A stretch of 64,000 bases of DNA from CAVQBJ01 sp963724405 (lineage in GTDB: Bacteria; Actinomycetota; Thermoleophilia; Solirubrobacterales; Solirubrobacteraceae), in the NCBI GenBank assembly GCA_963724405.1, contig CAVRUQ010000012.1, positions 868,001 through 932,000 on the forward strand, in the 5' to 3' direction. A model generated the notes under the pieces. It was not told where the DNA came from. It made no database searches and worked only from the letters and a program-made list of their open reading frames with translations. The position numbers and the translations under genes are program-made. This document shows positions 15,855 through 23,481 of this stretch, piece by piece (the stretch's first letter is position 1; each line of letters starts with the position of its first letter).

Positions 15855-17365
15855 CCGATCCCCGCACCGGCCCTCGCGCTCGCGCGCAGGACGAACGTGC
15901 TGCGGAGCTCGTGCTGGTGTCCAACCGCGGGCCGGTCACCTTCCACGCCGACGGACAGATCCAGCGGGGCACCGGCGGCCTCGTCACGGCGCTGACCGGC
16001 CTGGCCTCGCATCGCGACGTCACCTGGATCGCCTCGGCCATGACCGACGACGACATCGCGCGCTCGAGCGAGCACGACGGACGGCCGTTCCTCGTCCAGT
16101 CACCCGGCGGCGGTGAGTACCAGGTGCGCCTGGTGGCCTCCGATCCCGACGCCTACGACCGCTTCTACAACGTGTTCGCGAACCCGATGCTGTGGTTCAT
16201 CCAGCACTACCTGTGGGACCTGTCCAACGCGCCGGACATCCGCCGCGAGGAGATCGAGGCGTTCGAGTTCGGTTACAACGTCGTCAACGAGGACCTCGCC
16301 CGTGCCGTGGTCGACGAGATCGAGGGCCGGCACGAGCCGGTCGTGATGGTGCACGACTACCACCTCTACACGCTGCCCGAGCTCGTGCGGCGCGCGCGGC
16401 CGGATGCGTTCCTGCACCACTTCATCCACATCCCGTGGACCCAGCCGGACGCGTGGCGCGTGCTGCCGACCCGCATCCGCGAGGACATCTACCGGGGCCT
16501 GCTGGCGAATGACATCATCGGCTTCCACACCCGTTCCTACCGGAACAACTTCCTGCAGTGCTGCCGCGACCTCATGGACCTCGAGGTCGATTGGGAGAAC
16601 GGCGTCGTCTTCACCGAGGACCGCGAGGTGTGGGTCCGCGCCTACCCGCTGCCGATCGACTGGAAGGCGACGCGGCGGACGTCGCACAGCCCGCGGGTGG
16701 CCCAGTTCGAGGCCGAGCTGCTGCGCCGCCGCCGCGACTTCCTCATCCTGCGCGTCGACCGCGCCGATCTGAGCAAGAACGTCCTGCGCGGGTTCTCCGC
16801 CTTCGATCTGTTCCTCGAGCAGCATCCCGAGTTCCGCGAGCACGTGACCTTCATGGCGCAGATGATGCCCTCGCGGACCGACGTGCCCGAGTACGCGGAG
16901 TACCTCGAGCGCATCGAGGCGCTCGTCGCGGTCGTGAATCACCGCCACGGCACGCCCGACTGGATGCCGATCCAGCTCAAGCTGCGCGACGACCTCGAGG
17001 AGGCGATGGCCGCCTACCGCCATTACGACGTCCTGCTCGTCAACGCGATGTTCGACGGGATGAACCTCGTGGCCAAGGAGGGACCGATCGTCAACGAGCG
17101 CGAGGGCGTGTCGATCCTGTCGGAGAACACGGGCGCCCACGAGGAGCTCGGGGAGTACGCCCTGTCGGTCAACCCGTTCGACATCCAGGAGCTCGCGGAC
17201 TCGATCCACGCGGCGCTGACGATGGACCCCGACGAGCGCGGCCGGCGGGCGCGCGGGCTCGTCGAGATCGTCACCTCCCGCGACCCCGGGGACTGGATCG
17301 ACGAGCAGCTGGCCGACATCCGCGCCAAGGCGCAGGCGCACAGCGAGGCGCCCAAGGGCGGCTGA
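15851..17365 (+). CDS. otsA: Trehalose-6-phosphate synthase-like glycosyltransferase (GT20)
   Basis: A 504-residue GT20 enzyme. Recognisable motifs are LVLVSNRGPVTF, GTGGLVTAL, MVHDYHLYTLPELV, HFIHIPWTQPDAWRVLPTRI, DIIGFHTRSY and the donor site DGMNLVAKEGPIVNE. Two positions differ from classical OtsA: the usual RVDRLDYTKG is RVDRADLSKN, and the AGAAEEL segment is TGAHEELG. Substrate specificity may therefore differ, and a related glucosyl-phosphate product is possible. No otsB phosphatase gene is nearby. It starts with an ATGA overlap on treT. Confidence 0.8.
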   Translation: MTDPRTGPRARAQDERAAELVLVSNRGPVTFHADGQIQRGTGGLVTALTGLASHRDVTWIASAMTDDDIARSSEHDGRPFLVQSPGGGEYQVRLVASDPDAYDRFYNVFANPMLWFIQHYLWDLSNAPDIRREEIEAFEFGYNVVNEDLARAVVDEIEGRHEPVVMVHDYHLYTLPELVRRARPDAFLHHFIHIPWTQPDAWRVLPTRIREDIYRGLLANDIIGFHTRSYRNNFLQCCRDLMDLEVDWENGVVFTEDREVWVRAYPLPIDWKATRRTSHSPRVAQFEAELLRRRRDFLILRVDRADLSKNVLRGFSAFDLFLEQHPEFREHVTFMAQMMPSRTDVPEYAEYLERIEALVAVVNHRHGTPDWMPIQLKLRDDLEEAMAAYRHYDVLLVNAMFDGMNLVAKEGPIVNEREGVSILSENTGAHEELGEYALSVNPFDIQELADSIHAALTMDPDERGRRARGLVEIVTSRDPGDWIDEQLADIRAKAQAHSEAPKGG

Positions 17366-17384
17366 CCGGCTCACGGCGCGCTGG

Positions 17385-17390
17385 TATCAT
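17385..17390 (+). promoter_or_regulatory. Probable -10 box of rpsF
   Basis: TATCAT lies about 30 nt before the rpsF ATG, in the 55-bp gap after the otsA stop. No matching -35 box is obvious. Confidence 0.35.
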
Positions 17391-17420
17391 CCGCGGCCGC
17401 CCGCTGCCGGGCAACTCGAC

Positions 17421-17795
17421 ATGACGCTGCCGCCCCCCATCTACGACCTGACGCTGCTGCTCGACACCTCGGCCGAGGACGCCGTGCGCGCCAAGATCGT
17501 CGCCGACACCGAGCAGGCCATCCGCGGCGGTGGCGAGCTGCTGCGCCACGACCCGTGGGGCGTGCGTGCGCTGGCCTACCCGATCGACCACCGCACCGAC
17601 GCCGAGTACCACCTCTTCCAGATGCACGCGGCGCCGGAGCTGCTCGCCGAGCTCGAGCACGTGCTGCACATCACCGACGGCGTCGTGCGCTTCCGCATCA
17701 TCAAGCTGAAGCCCGGTACGCCGGACGCGCCGGACATGCGAGCGACCCGCCGCCCCGAGGGCGAGCCGGTCGCGGCGGCCGAGCCGGCCGCCTGA
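17421..17795 (+). CDS. rpsF: 30S ribosomal protein S6
   Basis: A 124-residue S6. The fold is evident from YDLTLLLDTSAEDAVRAKIV, the strand GVRALAYPIDHRTDAEYHLF and VVRFRIIKLKPG. An acidic/Ala-rich tail (PEGEPVAAAEPAA) extends beyond the core. S6 pairs with S18 on the 30S platform. Normally ssb and rpsR follow directly; here the next 3.8 kb hold a secreted protein and a hydroxylase before ssb begins. Confidence 0.97.
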   Translation: MTLPPPIYDLTLLLDTSAEDAVRAKIVADTEQAIRGGGELLRHDPWGVRALAYPIDHRTDAEYHLFQMHAAPELLAELEHVLHITDGVVRFRIIKLKPGTPDAPDMRATRRPEGEPVAAAEPAA

Positions 17796-17977
17796 CCCCC
17801 GGCCTCGGCGCAGTTCCGGGCCGGACCGCCCCACCTCCTCTCCGCCATGATCGCCGCGTGAACGGCGGCAAAGATCGCTCCCTGGGGCCTTGACACGATG
17901 GCTTTGGTTTGGGAGCTTTGAGTAGCCAAGCGCAGGGGCGGTGGCTGCGCGGATCGGACAACGAGGGAGGGGTTGTG

Positions 17978-20683
17978 ATGCGGAGACGGGGATGGGTCAC
18001 GCTTGGACGCCTCGGGGCGGTTGCGGCCGCGTTCGGGGCGCTGGTGGCGGTGCCGGGCGCTGTCACGGCCAGCGCAGCGAGCCAGATAGCTTCCGACAGC
18101 TTCGCCTGCGTGCTCGCACCGGGCGTCCTGAACGTCCAGGGCAGCGCAACCCTCACCGCCGCCTCGGCCTCGGCGCCCTCGTTCGTCGCGCCCGGCGGCA
18201 GCGCCTCGTTCACGCAGGTGAGCGTGACGCTGACCGTTCCGGCGAACTGGTCCACGGCGGAGGCGTCCCTCGGGGCGACGACCATCACCGGCTCGATGAC
18301 GAACCTCCCCGTCGACGCCAGCAACGCGACCCCGGCCACCGCGGACCTCACCGCGCCGCTGTCGCTCGGGCCGACGACCATCGCGAGCAACCAGCCGGCG
18401 ACGCTCACGTTCACCGGCGACGCGAGCTCCGGATACGGGCCCTTCACCGCGAGCCCGACCGCCGACGGGCAGAGCCTCGACCTGACGCTCGACACGACGC
18501 CCGGCTTTACCGGAAGCGCCGGCACCGCCAAGGCCACGGGCAACGGGATCGTCATGAGCGTGAGCGGGCTGGACGCGAGCGGCAACCTCGTCGCCGGGCC
18601 GCTCCCGGTGGTCTGCAACCCGCCCGCGAACACCGTGATCGCCTCGGTGCCGATCAGCACGACGCCGCCGCCGACGACCACGACCACGACGACCACGACC
18701 ACCACCAGCACGCCACCCCCGACGACCACGACCACCACCACGACCACGACGACGCTGGTGCCACCGGCGGGGTCGTGGGCGTGCGTCCTCGCCCCGGGCA
18801 TCCTCAACGAGGTCGGCACGTTGCCGAGCACCGTGTCGATCTCGGCGCCGTCCTTCGTGCCGCCCGGCGGCACCGCATCGTTCACCCAGGCGAGCGCGAC
18901 GCTCACGATCCCCGCGAGCTGGGGCTTGTCGTTCTCGGCCCTCGGGGCGACGAGCATCTCCGGCTCGATGACGAGCCTGCCGGTCGACGCCACGAACGCG
19001 ACGCCCGCGTTCGCCGACCTCAACGCGCCGCTGTCGTTCGGCCCGGTCGGCGTGGCCAGCGGCCCGGCGGCGCTCACGTTCGCCAACCCGTCCTCCGGGT
19101 ACGGGCCGTTCACGGCGAGCGCGACCGCCGACGGACAGAGCCTCGTCCTGTCCCTCGACCCGTCGCCCGGCTTCGTCGGCGGCCCCGGTGGTGGGTCCAT
19201 CGGAACCACCGGCAACGGGGTCGTCTGGAACGTCAGCGGCTTCACCTCGGACGGCAGCCTGGTCGTCGGGCCGCTGACGGTGGTCTGCAACCCGGCGCCG
19301 AGCACGCAGGTGGCCTCGGTGCCGATCACGAACACGCCGCCGACGACGACGACCACCACGCCCGTGACGACCACGACCACGCCGCCGACGACGACGACCA
19401 CGACCACGCCGCCGGTGACGACCACGACCACGCCGCCGACGACGACGACCACCACGCCGCCGCCACCGGGGTACCGGGTGATCACGGCGAACGTCGACCT
19501 GGCCTGCACGCTGGCCCCGGGCGTCCTGAACGTCAGGGGCACGGTGGCCGCGACGCTGACGGGCACCGTGCCGCAGGCGGTCAGCCCGGGCGACACGTTC
19601 ACCATCCAGGACGTGACCGCCTCGCTGACGACGCCGGCCGTCTGGTCGACCTCGTTCGCCAGCCTGGGCGCCAGCACGGCTCAGGGCGCGGTCACCAACT
19701 TCGTGCTCGACGGTGTGGGCACGAACCCGACGACCGTCAACGCGGCCAGCCCGCCGCTGACGTACGGCCCGGCCCCGATCGTCACGGGCCAGCCGCTGAC
19801 CCTGTCGATCCCGAACACGGGCCCGTACCCGGTCGGTCCATTCACGGTCACCGGCGTGGGCTCGAACGTGACGCTGTCGCTCGACCCGACGGCCAACGGC
19901 ATCGTGGCCAACGCCACCGGGCTCGACTCGTCCGGTAACCCGGTCGTCGGTCCGCTGACGATCGACTGCACGGCTCCGGCCGGCTCGACGCTCGGCTCGG
20001 TGCCGATCGAGGCCGGGACGACGACCACGACGAGCACCGCGAGCACCGCGACGGTGGGCCCGACCACGACGCGCACCACGTCGACCTCGACGAGCACCTC
20101 GACGTCCACGACGAGCACCGGCCTGTCGGTCAAGTTCGTCAACTGGACGCTGAGCGGCTCGCTCACGGATCACAGGCTGGGCCAGAAGATCAACCTCCCG
20201 GCGGGGTCGACCTTCAACGGTGCGGCGACGATCCCGGGCCCGCTGACCGGCACCGTCAAGGTGCCGAACTTCACGGCCACGATCAAGATCCTCGGGATCC
20301 CGACGCAGGTGGGCCTGTCGTTCACCCAGGTCGGCTCGATCGCGGGCACGATCGCGCCGAGCACGACGACCGCGGGCAACCTGGTGATCGCGGGCGCCGC
20401 GAAGGCCAACATCGGCATCAACGCGGTCGGCATCCTCGGCCTGAAGATCCCGGTCAGCTGCACCACCTCGAGCCCGGTCTCGTTTGGCCTCAACGCCAAC
20501 CTGCCGGCGCTCGACCTGACCACCGGGGCGACCTTCGCCGGCACCACGACGCTTCCGAGCGTCAGGTGCGGTGGCCTCCTGGGCGGCCTGCTCGGCCCGA
20601 TCCTGAGCGCGTTGTTCTCGGGTCCGAACAACCCGTACTCGCTCACGATCGCGCCTCCGGCGTCCTCGGCGAGCGCGTCGTAG
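17978..20683 (+). CDS. Large secreted repeat protein with Thr-rich linkers, unknown function
   Basis: A 901-residue exported protein I cannot name. The signal peptide spans residues ~1-34. Three homologous domains of about 170-180 residues follow (roughly 41-227, 267-450 and 505-678). Each opens with CxLAPGxLN and closes with a second Cys in a VVCN or IDC motif plus SVPI, suggesting one disulfide per domain. They are joined by Thr/Pro tracts encoded by ACC/ACG runs. A fourth, different domain from ~715 contains LSVKFVNWTLSGSLTDHRLG. No LPXTG-like anchor is visible. The start ATG 17978 has a strong ribosome site (GGGAGG). A strong terminator follows. It may be a cell-surface adhesin or coat protein, which is inference. 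Confidence 0.85.
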   Translation: MRRRGWVTLGRLGAVAAAFGALVAVPGAVTASAASQIASDSFACVLAPGVLNVQGSATLTAASASAPSFVAPGGSASFTQVSVTLTVPANWSTAEASLGATTITGSMTNLPVDASNATPATADLTAPLSLGPTTIASNQPATLTFTGDASSGYGPFTASPTADGQSLDLTLDTTPGFTGSAGTAKATGNGIVMSVSGLDASGNLVAGPLPVVCNPPANTVIASVPISTTPPPTTTTTTTTTTTSTPPPTTTTTTTTTTTLVPPAGSWACVLAPGILNEVGTLPSTVSISAPSFVPPGGTASFTQASATLTIPASWGLSFSALGATSISGSMTSLPVDATNATPAFADLNAPLSFGPVGVASGPAALTFANPSSGYGPFTASATADGQSLVLSLDPSPGFVGGPGGGSIGTTGNGVVWNVSGFTSDGSLVVGPLTVVCNPAPSTQVASVPITNTPPTTTTTTPVTTTTTPPTTTTTTTPPVTTTTTPPTTTTTTPPPPGYRVITANVDLACTLAPGVLNVRGTVAATLTGTVPQAVSPGDTFTIQDVTASLTTPAVWSTSFASLGASTAQGAVTNFVLDGVGTNPTTVNAASPPLTYGPAPIVTGQPLTLSIPNTGPYPVGPFTVTGVGSNVTLSLDPTANGIVANATGLDSSGNPVVGPLTIDCTAPAGSTLGSVPIEAGTTTTTSTASTATVGPTTTRTTSTSTSTSTSTTSTGLSVKFVNWTLSGSLTDHRLGQKINLPAGSTFNGAATIPGPLTGTVKVPNFTATIKILGIPTQVGLSFTQVGSIAGTIAPSTTTAGNLVIAGAAKANIGINAVGILGLKIPVSCTTSSPVSFGLNANLPALDLTTGATFAGTTTLPSVRCGGLLGGLLGPILSALFSGPNNPYSLTIAPPASSASAS

Positions 20684-20715
20684 GCCGGAACCGGGCCGCA
20701 ACGCCAACGCGGCGC

Positions 20716-20745
20716 AGGGGGCCCCCGGGAGACCGGGGGCCCCCT
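20716..20745 (+). terminator. Strong hairpin terminator of the repeat protein gene
   Basis: A perfect 13-bp GC stem (AGGGGGCCCCCGG and its complement) closes on the tetraloop GAGA, 33 bp after the stop codon. There is no T-tract. It cuts the repeat-protein gene off from the downstream hydroxylase gene, which has its own promoter. Confidence 0.8.
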
Positions 20746-20773
20746 CGCTACGGCCGCGCGCTGCCGTTCGGCG

Positions 20774-20801
20774 TTGACCTGCGGCGAGTCCCTAATAGAC
20801 T
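20774..20801 (+). promoter_or_regulatory. Promoter of the fatty acid hydroxylase gene
   Basis: TTGACC at 20774-20779 and TAGACT at 20796-20801 are separated by 16 bp. A ribosome site (GGAGGG near 20811) follows before ATG 20829. This is the clearest -35/-10 pair in the window. Confidence 0.6.
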
Positions 20802-20828
20802 GTGGCCCATGCGGAGGGCTAGCGGTCG

Positions 20829-21482
20829 ATGAACGTGCCGAACGGCAAGTCCGACGTGCTGCGCGCGTCGCCGCGCATGTTCCGTTCGAGCCTGCTCGAT
20901 CACCTCTCGCGGGTGCATCCGTCGGTCCCGGTGATCATCTTCGTGCCGGCCATCACGGCGCTCGAGGTGTGGGGGCTCTCGCGGGTCGGCGTGCCCGCCA
21001 CGATCGGGCTCGCGGTGCTCGGCTACGTCCTGTGGACGATGCTCGAGTACTGGCTGCACCGCATCGTGTTCCACTTCGAGCCCGAGGAGGGCTGGGGCGC
21101 CCGCCTGCACTACATCATCCACGGCGTCCACCACGATCACCCCAACGATCCGCTGCGCCTGGTGATGCCGCCGGCCGTGAGCGTGCCGCTCGCGCTGCTG
21201 TTCTTCGCCCTCTTCTACGCGGTCTTCGGACCGAATCTCGGACCGGGCGTGACGGCGGGCTTCCTCGCCGGCTACCTCGTGTACGACATGACGCACTTCT
21301 ACATGCACCACGGCCAGCCGCGCAACCGCTTCGGGCGGTTCCTGCGCGAGCGCCACATGCGCCATCACTTCCAGGACGACACCCGCGGCTTCGGGGTCAG
21401 CGCGCCGTACTGGGACGACGTGTTCCGCACCGCCCCGCGCAGCCGGCGCACCGCGCAGCGCGAGCCGGCGCAACAGGACTAG
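20829..21482 (+). CDS. Fatty acid hydroxylase superfamily membrane protein
   Basis: A 217-residue integral membrane di-iron enzyme. Four histidine clusters supply the metal ligands: EYWLHRIVFH, HGVHHDHPND, MTHFYMHH and RERHMRHHF. The layout and length are closest to the catalytic part of fatty acid 2-hydroxylases, without the cytochrome b5 domain. Hydrophobic segments lie at ~35-55, 60-78, 115-135 and 140-160. Likely substrates are fatty acyl chains of membrane lipids, or a sterol- or carotenoid-like lipid. It sits with its own promoter between a secreted protein and ssb, away from any lipid operon. Confidence 0.88.
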   Translation: MNVPNGKSDVLRASPRMFRSSLLDHLSRVHPSVPVIIFVPAITALEVWGLSRVGVPATIGLAVLGYVLWTMLEYWLHRIVFHFEPEEGWGARLHYIIHGVHHDHPNDPLRLVMPPAVSVPLALLFFALFYAVFGPNLGPGVTAGFLAGYLVYDMTHFYMHHGQPRNRFGRFLRERHMRHHFQDDTRGFGVSAPYWDDVFRTAPRSRRTAQREPAQQD

Positions 21483-21631
21483 GGCCGTCCCCGGCGGCGA
21501 GCCGGTCGCGCAATTCCGCAACCAGCGGCGTTTTGCCCGACCCGACCGCAAGTGGCGCCCGCAGCCGCGTCTAGACTCGGGGACGACCTTCAGGCGACAA
21601 GCCGTCCCACCGTTGGAAAGGAAGTGACACC

Positions 21632-22102
21632 GTGGCCGCCACGAACATCAACCGGGTCGTTCTCACCGGCAACCTCACCGCCGACCCCGAGCTGCGTTCG
21701 CTGCCGAGCGGCATGTCGGTGTGCAGCCTGCGCATCGCCTGCAACACGCGGCGCAAGAACAACAGCACCGGAGAGTGGGAGGACAAGCCCAACTACTTCA
21801 ACGTCACCGTATGGGGGGCACAGGGCGAGAACTGCGCGCGTTTCCTGGCCAAGGGACGCCCCGTGGCGCTCGACGGACGCCTCGAGTGGCGCGAGTGGGA
21901 GGCCCAGGACGGCACGAAGCGCCAGGCAGTCGATATCATTGCCGACTCGGTCCAGTTCCTGGGCTCGCGTGACGATGCCGCAACGGGCGGCGGGTTCGCG
22001 GGTAACGGGGGCTCAGGGGCGAGCGACATCCCGGTCGATGATCGCGACTTCCAGCCCGCATCGGTTGGCGGCGGCGCGAGCGACGACGACATTCCGTTCT
22101 AG
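21632..22102 (+). CDS. ssb: Single-stranded DNA-binding protein
   Basis: A 156-residue SSB. The OB-fold starts INRVVLTGNLTADPELRSLP and includes YFNVTVWG, FLAKGRPVALDGRLEWREW and IIADSVQFLG. A Gly-rich flexible tail ends in the acidic tip DDDIPF that recruits partner proteins. Start GTG 21632 is preceded by the ribosome site GGAAAGGAAG. A TAGACT -10 box lies at 21572-21577. It is followed 20 bp later by rpsR. Confidence 0.97.
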   Translation: MAATNINRVVLTGNLTADPELRSLPSGMSVCSLRIACNTRRKNNSTGEWEDKPNYFNVTVWGAQGENCARFLAKGRPVALDGRLEWREWEAQDGTKRQAVDIIADSVQFLGSRDDAATGGGFAGNGGSGASDIPVDDRDFQPASVGGGASDDDIPF

Positions 22103-22122
22103 GTCTTGACAGCGAGGTTCCA

Positions 22123-22449
22123 GTGGCAAAAGCGCGCGGCCGCGGCAAGCCAGTCCGCCGGCGAGAGAAGAAGGGTGGGCCCGGGAGCGGCCGGCGCAAG
22201 CCATGCCCGTACTGCCGAGACAAGATCGAGCAGGTCGATTACAAGGACGTGACCGGCCTGCGCCGGTTCATCTCCGAGAAGGGCAAGATCCGCTCGCGGC
22301 GGATCACCGGCGCCTGCCGCCGTCACCAGAGCCAGATCGCCCAGGCGGTCAAGCGCGCCCGCGAGCTGGCGCTGCTGCCCTACGTGCACGAGGGCGGCCG
22401 CGAGGACAGCGAGCGCGGCGGCGGTCGCCGCGACCGCTCGGAGCGCTGA
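22123..22449 (+). CDS. rpsR: 30S ribosomal protein S18
   Basis: A 108-residue S18. The core reads IEQVDYKDVTGLRRFISEKG, then RRITGACRRHQ and ELALLPYV. It carries CPYC plus a third Cys in TGACRR, the zinc-binding (C+) form. The N-terminal ~22 residues (RGRGKPVRRREKKG) and the polar tail extend the usual ~75-80-residue core. It is co-transcribed with ssb and rplI, with only one base between its stop and the rplI ATG. Confidence 0.97.
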   Translation: MAKARGRGKPVRRREKKGGPGSGRRKPCPYCRDKIEQVDYKDVTGLRRFISEKGKIRSRRITGACRRHQSQIAQAVKRARELALLPYVHEGGREDSERGGGRRDRSER

Positions 22450-22450
22450 C

Positions 22451-22903
22451 ATGCCCGAGGCGATCCTGCTGCAGGACGTCGAGGAGCTCGGCGAGCGCGG
22501 CACGGTCGTGGACGTCTCGAAGGGCTATCTGCGCAACTTCCTCGTTCCCCGCAAGCTCGCCGCGCCGGCGACGAAGGGCGCGGTCGACGCCGCGCGCCGT
22601 CGCCAGGAGGCGGCCGAGCGGGCCGAGCGCGAGCAGGTCGAGCGCGCCCAGGACAATGCGAACCTGCTCAACCGCACCGTGCTGACGATCACCCAGCAGG
22701 CCGGCGACGACGGGCGCCTGTTCGGCTCCGTGACCACGCAGGACATCGCCGATGCGGTCCGCGATGCCCGCGGCATCAAGCTCGACAAGCGCAAGGTGCA
22801 CCTCGAGGAGCCGATCCGCAACGTCGGGACGTACATGGTCGTCGTGGAGGTCGCCGACGACGTGACGTCCACGATCAAGACGATGGTGGTCGCCCAAAAG
22901 TAG
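22451..22903 (+). CDS. rplI: 50S ribosomal protein L9
   Basis: A 150-residue L9 of normal length. The N-terminal domain has ILLQDVEELGERGTVVDVSK and GYLRNFLVPRKLA. A long charged helix follows, then the C-terminal domain with DDGRLFGSVTTQDIADAV and VHLEEPIRNVGTYMVVVEV. It is the last gene of the ssb-rpsR-rplI unit, with a hairpin terminator just after the stop. Confidence 0.97.
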   Translation: MPEAILLQDVEELGERGTVVDVSKGYLRNFLVPRKLAAPATKGAVDAARRRQEAAERAEREQVERAQDNANLLNRTVLTITQQAGDDGRLFGSVTTQDIADAVRDARGIKLDKRKVHLEEPIRNVGTYMVVVEVADDVTSTIKTMVVAQK

Positions 22904-22914
22904 CTTCGGCGACT

Positions 22915-22946
22915 CGTTCGAGTCCCGAATAAAGGGGACTCGAACG
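22915..22946 (+). terminator. Terminator of ssb-rpsR-rplI
   Basis: A perfect 12-bp stem (CGTTCGAGTCCC and its complement) encloses the A-rich loop GAATAAAG, 12 bp after the rplI stop. Confidence 0.7.
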
Positions 22947-22982
22947 ACCCGCCTCCGCGCCTGGATGGGGCGGGTCGGGGCC

Positions 22983-22988
22983 TATCAT
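22983..22988 (+). promoter_or_regulatory. -10 box of the inhibitor-like gene (leaderless)
   Basis: TATCAT lies 7 nt before ATG 22996, with no room for a ribosome site. Confidence 0.5.
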
Positions 22989-22995
22989 CAGATCG

Positions 22996-23421
22996 ATGGG
23001 GGTCCCACGTCTGGCACGAGCCCGATGGGCTGCGGCAGGAGCCGCGCTCCTACTTGCCTGCGCGCTGGCCGCCGTCGGCGCCGCTGCACGCGGATCCTCG
23101 TCGTCGGCGCGGGGCGCGACCCGTCTGGTCATCGATTACCAGCCGCATGGTGCCGGGGTGCCCGGGGCGGCGGGGCATCGGTGGACGCTGACGTGCTCTC
23201 CGACCGGGGGGACGCTGCCGTCGAGGGTCGATGCGTGCCGGGAGCTCGCCGCGCACGGGGAGGACCTCATCAATCCGGGCGTCGAGTGCCTCGTGATCGT
23301 GCGCGGGGGACGGACGGCCACCGTCACCGGAACGTGGGATCGGCATCCCGTCCACTACGTGTCGACGACGTGCTCGCGCGCGTGGAGCACGCTGCCCGCG
23401 GTCCTCACCGGCTCGGGATGA
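22996..23421 (+). CDS. Secreted subtilisin-inhibitor-like protein
   Basis: A 141-residue exported protein. The signal peptide covers residues ~1-32. The mature part matches the SSI (I16) fold: HRWTLTCSPTGGTLPS, then VDACRELAAHGEDL, VECLVIVRGG and TATVTGTWDRHPVHY with a final Cys in STTCSRAW. The four Cys positions correspond to the two conserved SSI disulfides. The reactive-site loop, which decides the target protease, is expected around the VECLVIV segment, but I cannot fix P1 with confidence. It is monocistronic, with its own promoter and a bidirectional terminator downstream. Confidence 0.8.
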   Translation: MGVPRLARARWAAAGAALLLACALAAVGAAARGSSSSARGATRLVIDYQPHGAGVPGAAGHRWTLTCSPTGGTLPSRVDACRELAAHGEDLINPGVECLVIVRGGRTATVTGTWDRHPVHYVSTTCSRAWSTLPAVLTGSG

Positions 23422-23436
23422 CGGCGCCGTGGCCTC

Positions 23437-23467
23437 CCGACCGCGCCCGATGTGGCGGCGCGGTCGG
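23437..23467. terminator. Bidirectional terminator between convergent genes
   Basis: CCGACCGCGC at 23437-23446 pairs exactly with GCGCGGTCGG at 23458-23467 around an 11-nt loop. It sits between the inhibitor-like gene and the convergent cupredoxin gene. Confidence 0.6.
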
Positions 23468-23481
23468 AGTGGCGCACGGGT

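Noticed and set aside
18661..19470. CRISPR-like or satellite repeat in the ACC/ACG tracts
   Set aside because: The tracts encode Thr-rich linkers inside one coding frame and have no regular spacer structure.
17576..20707. A 1043-codon minus-strand open frame opposite the repeat protein
   Set aside because: It is Arg/Gly-rich with no domain and is the antisense shadow of the Thr-tract-rich coding strand; the plus strand has a signal peptide, ribosome site and terminator.
22915..22946. tRNA T-arm remnant (GTTCGAGTCCC)
   Set aside because: It is one arm of a perfect terminator hairpin directly after rplI; no acceptor or anticodon arms are nearby.
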